Shown here: positions 9,964 through 19,219 of the stretch, piece after piece
Position numbering within the stretch: the stretch's first letter is position 1
Layout of the letters: every line of letters begins with the position of its first letter
Origin: Stropharia rugosoannulata
Lineage: Eukaryota > Basidiomycota > Agaricomycetes > Agaricales > Strophariaceae
NCBI GenBank assembly: GCA_028532985.1
Contig: JANCIK010000007.1
Span: 1,054,001 to 1,118,000 of the forward strand
DNA length: 64,000 nucleotides
Reading direction: 5' to 3'
Notes under the pieces: model-generated
The model's input: only the letters and a program-made list of their open reading frames with translations
Databases searched by the model: none
What the model was told of the DNA's origin: nothing
Made by a program: the position numbers and the translations under genes

Positions 9964-12372
9964 CATCACGAAAAAGACTTTTGATCGGAGGGCACTTTAG
10001 GAAAGTGCAATCAGATCATCAATTGATGGGGCCTTTAACTACTTTAGGATGTCATGAGATGCCTTGGCATGTCCTGGCATGCCCTGGCATGCTTTGAATT
10101 CCCGTGTAACGTGGGGAAATAAAGCCAGCTTGAATGACTTTTCCCACCTTCATTGTTGATTTTCAAACATTAAAATTATACACATTATGTAGGTGACATG
10201 CCCATTCAAGTACTTCAAATAGTGCGATAATTTGATTATGTAAGCCTATCCAATATTGCACTAAGTCAACTAAGTCCTCTAAGTTCACTTGCACTTCACT
10301 CTCATGTTCCCCACTCCCCTTCCTCAACTTTTCTTGTATGCTTAGGCTCTACTCTACTCAGGCAGTCCTTGGTGGCTGCTACCTTGTTAGATCTGGTCTA
10401 GAGCTTGGGTTTATGTCAGGAGGGCAAATGTGGATGGAATAGGCCCATCCCTATAGAGATTGCTGTATATCGTCGGAACGGTTTACCGCATTATCAAACG
10501 GTTTTTTGGTACGTCTTTAGCTCATTTATACGTTTCTAACGCACCCAAGAACACTCCAAACGAACCAGTATTCGACGCGAAAACTGGTGATCATTTTGGG
10601 ACCCCTATTGGAACATATCAGCATTTTCTTCCTTTTCTGTTTCTTCCGAGCCCTCGGTCACCACGGCTTCATAATGTGGGCAATTATGCGATTCTAACGA
10701 GCCCAAGACCGAAGATTTTGGATGTCTGGAAGGCCAGAACCAGCTATGTCTCTCTCCTTCCCCTGTTTTCCAATGTTTTATCGATTTTAAAGGTATGTGT
10801 TGGATTTATTGCGTCGTTCTTTTCACATATGAGCTCCTGAAGATTAGGGGATTCCATAGAGTGCTTGAACGTTCGATTCCGATGCCTGGAAGCCGTACAA
10901 CTGTGATGTGCTCCTCCTGCCCCTGGACTGCCTCTGCTTGTAAGTGCCATAACTCCAGATCCTGTCCACCTTCACTCCTAATTCCTTTTGCACCTTCAAG
11001 ACCATCTTAGTCCTCTGCCAATCGTCTCCAAGATCATGCCAATTCATCCAGTACTTGCCAAGTATCATCTTATAGGTGTCAAGTCCCCCTAGGACGCATT
11101 TTCCCTCATATATCTGTCAATACCCGGCCAAACAGTATGATCTTTGCATTTCCTGGTTCGTCTCATTAATACCTATCGAACAGTACCATTAATTGCGCGA
11201 TTTGACAAGCTTGAGGGCGATCTCACTCTGTGTGTCCTCCTACCCCTAGGTGGGACAAATTAATTCATAGGTGTGCTTCTAGATGTCCTGAGTGTCTCAA
11301 ACTTTTGGAAAACTTACTCAACTACATAAGGTACCCTCTCCTGTGACGGATTAATTTTTGGGGCAACCAAGCATCCTTCATCTCAAGTTGCTAGTCAACT
11401 TCGGAGTTTTGAGGTATCTCATTGATTCTGACATAGGTTCGTCTCCAATCTCCTTAATTCTTTCTATGATGAACTCACCTTGATTGTAGCTTTCTAACGA
11501 GCCCTTAAACTCTATATATTGTCGCTTGGAATCCAAAAATCCGCCATGTGCTCCTCCTCCCCCTCCCTCCTCCAGGTAAAGTACTTCATATCTTGGGTTC
11601 CTGTTCGTATTTTTGGCTAATTCTTTTTGGAGTCTTTTACTATAGATATGTATCGACTAATCGACCAGTTTACGGCGTCCGATACACCCTCAATATCCGA
11701 TGTCCCTATTGACCATATGACTACTATTGCAGACTTAAATATCATCTCCCTCCTTCAATTTTCAACAAAGGCTTTCGCAACTTGGCATGTTTATTCACCA
11801 TTTATGTGGGGTTTGAACGCGTTCCTTACACAAATTTTGAGACTCCTGGATGCCTGTGAGTAGCCATGTCCTCCTCCATCTCCCTGTCTTGGACTAATTT
11901 TGCTCTAAGTCAAGAACAACTTCTTCAATTGCGTCGCGGTTTTTTTGAGCTTCTTCGCGTTAATTCAGGCTTTCTAACGAACCCCTGAACGCGTTATTCC
12001 GTGCAGAATTACCATCTTCATAAGCGCCCTATCACTGTGTTGTATTATATGTATCTACATGAATACTGTATTATCTAGTCTAGTTAGAGTCAATATATAA
12101 CTTGTTTTTTATAAGAAGTTTGAATAGTACTTGTTAAATGGCATTATATATAAACATCTTTGAATGATACAAGGCCCATCTGGTGGATCCTAGGATGCCT
12201 TGAGCTGCCCTGGATTGCCTTGGGAAAGTTGTACCTGGTAGTTTGCAGAGGGACCTTGCCCTGAGTGCACCTAAGGGCCCTGGCTGCTTTGCATGCCCTG
12301 GCTGCCTTAGGATCTCTAAGGCTGTGCCAGGGAGATACAAAGCCCCTGGGGACAAAAGTCATTTTCCTGATG
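9964..12372. mobile_element. 2,409-bp non-autonomous DNA transposon
   Basis: Comparison with the intact right arm gives exact ends. The element starts CATCACGAAAAAGACTTTTG and its other end, read inward, is CATCAGGAAAATGACTTTTG (18 of 20 match). The target TT is duplicated. Near both ends lie clustered subterminal TGCCYTGG-type repeats (about 10,052-10,092 and 12,190-12,312). No convincing transposase or other gene is present; ORFs are short. A 2-bp duplication with subterminal repeats recalls CACTA-like elements, but the termini do not begin CACTA, so the superfamily is left open. Confidence 0.85.
10531..11985. repeat. Degenerate repeated blocks inside the 2.4-kb element
   Basis: A motif close to TTTCTAACGARCCC recurs at about 10,533, 10,691, 11,491 and 11,971. 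A second motif close to TGTGCTCCTCCTNCCCCT recurs at about 10,748, 10,905, 11,230, 11,545 and 11,865. The last four of these are spaced roughly 315-325 bp apart. In two clear cases the second motif follows the first by about 55 bp. The repeats are imperfect and non-coding. Confidence 0.55.
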
Positions 12373-13367
12373 TTTGCACCATTCGCTTTAGACCGGGGTC
12401 GTTTCCGTGCGATTAAATTGGTGTAACTTTCGCAAACTCCCATAGATGAGAGTACAGATATTACCTGGCGCTGTGCTCCCGAAGCGTAGAGATATAGTGC
12501 TATAACTCGCTTTGCAAGGTTATTTGCATGGCTATACTCGCCGAGACAGGCCAGTACAGTAGCTGTTATGACCTATATGCACATAATTAATCTGTTTCTT
12601 CATTCAATCTTTCTTTAGACAACGGTCAGGCATACTGTTTGTGTGCGCTCATGTCGTTGCTTGCTATGTGAGCCAGCCTTATGTGAGGTTGCAAGTGCTT
12701 CAAGCATTTTGATTGTGACCGGAGCAAGACTGTCTCTAAGAAGCCTGAAGATAGATGGGAATGTAAATGATGCAACCATGCCAGAATCCAAACATCGCCG
12801 TCTAGTATGTAGTAACTTGGAGTTGGTAACTTGACGGGCCTCCCGTGCAATAGTATGCTGGAAATAGTTTTGCATCCAATGATTGATTTCTTTGTGTGCA
12901 GCACGGCTTCGGTTGCTTGAAGAGATCCACATATCTAATAGACGGCTAATGTTGCCATGCACTGCAAAGAATTGGTGGTGCCGAAGTAGTCCTTGGCCTT
13001 GCACAGGGTCAAAAATGTAGAATAAGAGCTGGGACAAAGAAACGCCACGTTCAGCCATAAACCGAATCACTTCAGCAATGTTACCAGAAGATTCTTGCTG
13101 AACTTCCTGCTCTCGAACTGCTTGCTGTCGGGATATAGTCTGGGCACGTTTATTCTGTCCCTTTCTTCGACGTGTTGCAGCCCTCTCTTGTGTATTTCTG
13201 ACAACCGGGCTGCTCTGAATTGGACCACTAGACGGCAGTTCAATGGGCTCCAGACGGATTGGTGTTGAATATTCCGTAGGATCTGGGAGAAAATTGGGGG
13301 CTCGCAAAGGTGAATACATGCCTTTATCGCTGTCCGAGCCCTCATCCAAACCCTCACTAAATGCCAT

Positions 13368-13455
13368 GGTCGATAGAAACAATGTTCGAGAAAGCTGAGA
13401 CAGACATTACTTGACATGCTAACTCGTTATTAGGGGCTATTCTCTATATAGGGAT
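13368..13455. promoter_or_regulatory. Short divergent promoter between DUF6589 and helicase genes
   Basis: Only about 90 bp separate the first codons of the two divergent genes in each copy (mirror region about 19132-19219). It contains a CTATATAG box just before the helicase reading frame. Shared control of both genes from this stretch is inferred from the layout, not shown. Confidence 0.5.
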
Positions 13456-16029
13456 GTGATCGAAGCCATCACGGCTGAACTCAACCACCACAAAGATTTT
13501 TTCTTAATGACTAGTCGAGGTCCTACAACTTACTGGAAAGGCATTAAACCTGGCGATTTACATACATTAAGTGAAGATATCAAAAGGGCATTCAAATGGA
13601 AGCACGAACCTCGAGACTTCCAACTAGAAGCTATCAAAGCCCAGCTCCTTCGAAAGGATGTTCTAGTTCACGCGGGTACAGGTTCTGGCAAGACTGCAAT
13701 CGCTGCAGGTCCCCATGTCATCAAGAAAACCAAGGGAACTGTGACTCTGTTAATCTCACCGTTAATTTCACTTCAAGAAGAGCAAGTAAGTCTGCACCTT
13801 ATTGCACCTTATTGTAGTACTTAAAGCATGACTTTATTGACGCAAAACCAGGTTGTAACCTTTACCGAAGAGTTTGGACTTACAGCAGTTGCTGTTAATA
13901 GTACACACGGTGGATGTACAACTCAGGTCATGTCGGTGAGAAGGACTTCACCTAGATAAGCAAAAGTAATTAACAAATGTATTGAACAAGAATATATGCA
14001 AAGGGACCTACCAAATTGTCATGGTATCTCCCGAACTTGTTCTCTCACCTCGCTTCATCAATAATGTTCTTCGAACATTGGATTTCAGCCGGCGCGTTTT
14101 GTCAGTGGTGGTAGACGAGGCACATGTCGTGTCCCACTGGGGCTCTGGATTCAGGAAGGAGTATGGCACTCTAGGCACTCTTCGAGCTTTTTTACCAAGA
14201 AACACACCGTTTGTTGCAATGTCGGCCACACTACCCAGCCGCGTACGTCATGATGTCCTCACAAAGCTTCAATTCGACTTTCAGAAATACATTTTCCTAG
14301 ACCAAGGTAACGACCGAACAAACGTCTCTTTGGTGGTTCGGGCCATGCAGCACCCAATGAACTCTTATCGAGACCTCAATTTTGTTGTGCCCAACAACAT
14401 CAAGTCGAGCAATGAGCTCAAGAAAACCTGGATATACGTTGACAGTGTTAACACTGGAACAGCGGTAACCGAACATCTGTATAGCCTCTTACCTAAGTCC
14501 TTCCGTCAACAAGGTGTCATCTACAACTACCATGCGGCCTTTTCATCATTAAACCGCCAGGATTTGATGGGCCTATTTCGCAAAGGTGTAGTGCGAATAC
14601 TTATCTGTACGGATGCAGCTGGAATGGTGAGTGGAGTTAGCATGCATTATGAGACTCGGACAAAGGATAACTGATACACGTACCGATGAATGTGTAGGGG
14701 TGTAATATTCCCGATGTGGACATGGTGATACAGTGGAAACTCCCTTCTTCCATTTCAGCTCTTGTACAACGTGGTGGACGAGCTGCAAGGGCAGATGGAC
14801 ACGCCGGAGTGGCTGTACTACTCGTGGAACCATCGGTATACCAGGCTGATCTTTTGCAAGCACACTTAGCTGGTCAGAAAACTGCTACAAAGAAGATAAA
14901 AGGCATACGCGAGGTTGTTGATTACCCAAAGCCAAGCAACAAGAACTACGCTGTTGAAAGAGGTTCACTATGGGGATCAGTCCACGGAATGTCTGCAGAC
15001 TCTTTGGCCATACACACCTTTGAGATTCCTATCGACTATGGTGCTAGTGACGAAGGCCTACACGCATATGTACAGACCATTGTATGCCGTCGACGCATCC
15101 TCTACCTTGTTTATAATAACCCTGCAGCACTGAAAGGTAAGCATACTTGATTCAACTAATGACAATAAAGTTTAAAACTTACATCGAAAACAGTTGAACC
15201 ATCCGTTCCTTGCTGCGACCTCTGTGCACCCGAACTGTTGAATTTGGTGCGATCACCTGCAGTTCTGCCCTTGTCTCGCAAAATGGCATATAAAGTGGGC
15301 ATATGTCATGAGCCAACTGCTTTCGCACTTCGTGAATGGCGCAAAGAGGTCTGTGAGCGCGATTTTGGGTCATACTGTTTGTTTCCCTCATCTAGCATCC
15401 TTTCCAACACGTCTATAACCTCGCTGGCATCTGTGGGGCCAATTTCAAACCTAAAAATGCTAGAGGACATGCTTGGAGGTAATTGGGAATGGTTTAGAAA
15501 GTACGGAGATGAATTACTGGCCAAAATTCAAATGCTTGCAATACCCGCAATGAAGCCAAAACCGCCAGTGACAAGAGCTGCAAAACGTGCAAATGAAAAT
15601 GATAGAAAGGAGGAGCAAGTTAAACAAGCTCGCCCCATGACTCCCACCCCTCTATTTCCGGTTGAGGTTCCTCCCACACCTGTCAACATTGGTCATCTTG
15701 CATGGCCCGCACTTCCACCATTAACACCCCACACTCCACGGCAGCAAGTGCCATGGCAACTGGGACAAAGTCAGCCTCAGAATCCAATGGCGTTTGGCGG
15801 GAATCTGTACTCAGGATACTTGTATGGCACACCTTATTTCACGCCGAGCATGGTTGCAGCCGAGTCAAGTTCATCTCCTGCCATCTTTTATACTCCATAT
15901 CAGCGGCCTATGCAGTACTATTATCAGCTTCAAACTCCATCACAGACTCAACACCAGCAAGATGGCTCACATACTAGTAATCTTCCCAATAATGCTGACT
16001 ACTCCAGCAGTCCGGCAGGTAATAACTGA
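13456..16029 (+). CDS. RecQ-type DNA helicase of the inner element (intact frame)
   Basis: Exons 13456-13785, 13852-13935, 13991-14626, 14698-15136 and 15194-16029 give about 774 residues in one frame. Motifs seen: Walker A AGTGSGKT (residues 73-80), DEAH (180-183), SAT (216-218), and motif VI QRGGRAAR (374-381). A RecQ-like cysteine cluster CCDLC (503-507) follows. The C-terminal 150 residues are rich in P, Q, S and Y. Family members are ATP-driven 3'-5' helicases acting in the nucleus; in this setting a role in transposition or repair of the element's ends is inferred. Position 13456 is a GTG codon: the conserved frame extends upstream to about 13,423 without ATG, so translation starts either at ATG 13507 or in an upstream exon. 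Telomere-linked RecQ helicases are a related alternative, but this one lies inside a bounded transposon. Confidence 0.88.
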
Positions 16030-16225
16030 GGATGTTCTAACTTTGTATTGAGTTGGTATTGACTATACCTGCTAAAATAATCCTATATACAAGAGATTTG
16101 TGTGAAGAAGGGTGCTCGGAGGAGAGGAATAGTGTGATCGCATGTTGAAATCAAGTCGAAACGGCCGAATTTCACTAAGTCCCGTGTCACAAATGCGTGA
16201 CTCTACAAGAACGCGTCAGTTCCTC

Positions 16226-16357
16226 CCAGTCGGTATGTGGGTCTGATGGGATTTCGCTCTCCGCTCGTTGTTTGTCCGCCAAATAAACACCCCTCCCCTA
16301 GCATGTAGCACGTGTAGAAATCCCATCAGCCCACATACCGAACTGGTAGCGAGTCTA
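16226..16357. repeat. Terminus 2 of inner element and centre of the palindrome
   Basis: This is the inverted copy of 7408-7539: TIR at 16343-16357 and hairpin arms at about 16226-16255 and 16317-16346. Bases 16235-16357 form the only unpaired centre between the two palindrome arms. One difference from 7408-7539 is C to T in a CpG in the left block. Confidence 0.9.
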
Positions 16358-16366
16358 ACCGACTGG
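16358..16366. repeat. 9-bp target-site duplication of inner element, right copy
   Basis: ACCGACTGG, identical to 7531-7539. The outer element resumes here and runs on as GAGGAACTGACGC. Confidence 0.93.
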
Positions 16367-16562
16367 GAGGAACTGACGCGTTCTTGTAGAGTCACGCATT
16401 TGTGACACGGGACTTAGTGAAATTCGGCCGTTTCGACTTGATTTCAACATGCGATCACACTATTCCTCTCCTCCGAGCACCCTTCTTCACACAAATCTCT
16501 TGTATATAGGATTATTTTAGCAGGTATAGTCAATACCAACTCAATACAAAGTTAGAACATCC

Positions 16563-19131
16563 TCAGTTATTACCTGCCGGACTGCTGGAGTAGTCAGCAT
16601 TATTGGGAAGATTACTAGTATGTGAGCCATCTTGCTGGTGTTGAGTCTGTGATGGAGTTTGAAGCTGATAATAGTACTGCATAGGCCGCTGATATGGAGT
16701 ATAAAAGATGGCAGGAGATGAACTTGACTCGGCTGCAACCATGCTCGGCGTGAAATAAGGTGTGCCATACAAGTATCCTGAGTACAGATTCCCGCCAAAC
16801 GCCATTGGATTCTGAGGCTGACTTTGTCCCAGTTGCCATGGCACTTGCTGCCGTGGAGTGTGGGGTGTTAATGGTGGAAGTGCGGGCCATGCAAGATGAC
16901 CAATGTTGACAGGTGTGGGAGGAACCTCAACCGGAAATAGAGGGGTGGGAGTCATGGGGCGAGCTTGTTTAACTTGCTCCTCCTTTCTATCATTTTCATT
17001 TGCACGTTTTGCAGCTCTTGTCACTGGCGGTTTTGGCTTCATTGCGGGTATTGCAAGCATTTGAATTTTGGCCAGTAATTCATCTCCGTACTTTCTAAAC
17101 CATTCCCAATTACCTCCAAGCACGTCCTCTAGCATTTTTAGGTTTGAAATTGGCCCCACAGATGCCAGCGAGGTTATAGACGTGTTGGAAAGGATGCTAG
17201 ATGAGGGAAACAAACAGTATGACCCAAAATCGCGCTCACAGACCTCTTTGCGCCATTCACGAAGTGCGAAAGCAGTTGGCTCATGACATATGCCCACTTT
17301 ATATGCCATTTTGCGAGACAAGGGCAGAACTGCAGGTGATCGCACCAAATTCAACAGTTCGGGTGCACAGAGGTCGCAGCAAGGAACGGATGGTTCAACT
17401 GTTTTCGATGTAAGTTTTAAACTTTATTGTCATTAGTTGAATCAAGTATGCTTACCTTTCAGTGCTGCAGGGTTATTATAAACAAGGTAGAGGATGCGTC
17501 GACGGCATACAATGGTCTGTACATATGCGTGTAGGCCTTCGTCACTAGCACCATAGTCGATAGGAATCTCAAAGGTGTGTATGGCCAAAGAGTCTGCAGA
17601 CATTCCGTGGACTGATCCCCATAGTGAACCTCTTTCAACAGCGTAGTTCTTGTTGCTTGGCTTTGGGTAATCAACAACCTCGCGTATGCCTTTTATCTTC
17701 TTTGTAGCAGTTTTCTGACCAGCTAAGTGTGCTTGCAAAAGATCAGCCTGGTATACCGATGGTTCCACGAGTAGTACAGCCACTCCGGCGTGTCCATCTG
17801 CCCTTGCAGCTCGTCCACCACGTTGTACAAGAGCTGAAATGGAAGAAGGGAGTTTCCACTGTATCACCATGTCCACATCGGGAATATTACACCCCTACAC
17901 ATTCATCGGTACGTGTATCAGTTATCCTTTGTCCGAGTCTCATAATGCATGCTAACTCCACTCACCATTCCAGCTGCATCCGTACAGATAAGTATTCGCA
18001 CTACACCTTTGCGAAATAGGCCCATCAAATCCTGGCGGTTTAATGATGAAAAGGCCGCATGGTAGTTGTAGATGACACCTTGTTGACGGAAGGACTTAGG
18101 TAAGAGGCTATACAGATGTTCGGTTACCGCTGTTCCAGTGTTAACACTGTCAACGTATATCCAGGTTTTCTTGAGCTCATTGCTCGACTTGATGTTGTTG
18201 GGCACAACAAAATTGAGGTCTCGATAAGAGTTCATTGGGTGCTGCATGGCCCGAACCACCAAAGAGACGTTTGTTCGGTCGTTACCTTGGTCTAGGAAAA
18301 TGTATTTCTGAAAGTCGAATTGAAGCTTTGTGAGGACATCATGACGTACGCGGCTGGGTAGTGTGGCCGACATTGCAACAAACGGTGTGTTTCTTGGTAA
18401 AAAAGCTCGAAGAGTGCCTAGAGTGCCATACTCCTTCCTGAATCCAGAGCCCCAGTGGGACACGACATGTGCCTCGTCTACCACCACTGACAAAACGCGC
18501 CGGCTGAAATCCAATGTTCGAAGAACATTATTGATGAAGCGAGGTGAGAGAACAAGTTCGGGAGATACCATGACAATTTGGTAGGTCCCTTTGCATATAT
18601 TCTTGTTCAATACATTTGTTAATTACTTTTGCTTATCTAGGTGAAGTCCTTCTCACCGACATGACCTGAGTTGTACATCCACCGTGTGTACTATTAACAG
18701 CAACTGCTGTAAGTCCAAACTCTTCGGTAAAGGTTACAACCTGGTTTTGCGTCAATAAAGTCATGCTTTAAGTACTACAATAAGGTGCAATAAGGTGCAG
18801 ACTTACTTGCTCTTCTTGAAGTGAAATTAACGGTGAGATTAACAGAGTCACAGTTCCCTTGGTTTTCTTGATGACATGGGGACCTGCAGCGATTGCAGTC
18901 TTGCCAGAACCTGTACCCGCGTGAACTAGAACATCCTTTCGAAGGAGCTGGGCTTTGATAGCTTCTAGTTGGAAGTCTCGAGGTTCGTGCTTCCATTTGA
19001 ATGCCCTTTGATATCTTCACTTAATGTAAATCGCCAGGTTTAATGCCTTTCCAGTAAGTTGTAGGACCTCGACTAGTCATTAAGAAAAAATCTTTGTGGT
19101 GGTTGAGTTCAGCCGTGATGGCTTCGATCAC
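16563..19131 (-). pseudogene. RecQ-type helicase of the outer element, frameshifted near the N-terminus
   Basis: Mirror copy of 13456-16029 with the same exons; visible protein differences are few (for example one M to V near KMLED). Two small deletions lie in exon 1: four bases of an ATACAT tract near 19,025 and one A of an A-run near 19,005. The net loss of five bases puts a stop straight after the codons for GDLH, before Walker A. No downstream in-frame ATG restores the ATP-binding site. The DEAH, SAT and QRGGRAAR motifs remain encoded. The copy is therefore probably non-functional. Confidence 0.85.
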
Positions 19132-19219
19132 ATCCCTATATAGAGAATAGCCCCTAATAACGAGTTAGCATGTCAAGTAATGTCTGTCTCAGCTTTCTCG
19201 AACATTGTTTCTATCGACC

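Larger units (their letters stand above)
7714..13367 (-). pseudogene. DUF6589 gene of the inner element, disrupted by a 2.4-kb insertion
   Basis: This is the mirror copy of the gene at 19220-22462, with the same exons and near-identical sequence. The reading frame starts at 13367 (MAFSEGLDEGS) and ends at 7714. It is broken by the 2,409-bp element at 9964-12372, which sits in exon 2 at about codon 311, and it shares the in-frame TGA (9910-9912) of the other copy. Unlike the right copy it keeps a canonical GTACGT donor near 8640. It still carries the motif block IDES...GDQLSIARL...FEN, but full-length protein cannot be made unless the insertion is spliced out. Confidence 0.88.
7540..16357. mobile_element. 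Inner helicase/DUF6589 DNA transposon inserted into the outer one
   Basis: It starts TAGGCTCGCTACCAG (7540-7554) and ends with the reverse complement of TAGACTCGCTACCAG (16343-16357). It is flanked by the 9-bp duplication ACCGACTGG. Total length is 8,818 bp; without the later 2,409-bp insertion and its 2-bp duplication it is 6,407 bp, five bases more than the outer copy. Those five bases are the small deletions in the outer copy's helicase. The copy lies in the opposite orientation to the outer one, so the pair reads as a palindrome centred near 16,296. Genes: DUF6589 on the - strand (disrupted) and helicase on the + strand (intact reading frame). Confidence 0.92.

Noticed and set aside
10460..11863. 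Short ORFs inside the 2.4-kb element as transposase remnants
   Set aside because: They coincide with repeated non-coding motifs and show no catalytic pattern.
13456..16029. Subtelomeric telomere-linked helicase gene
   Set aside because: The helicase is related in type, but no telomeric repeats are present and ordinary genes lie on the right side. It is bounded by transposon ends.
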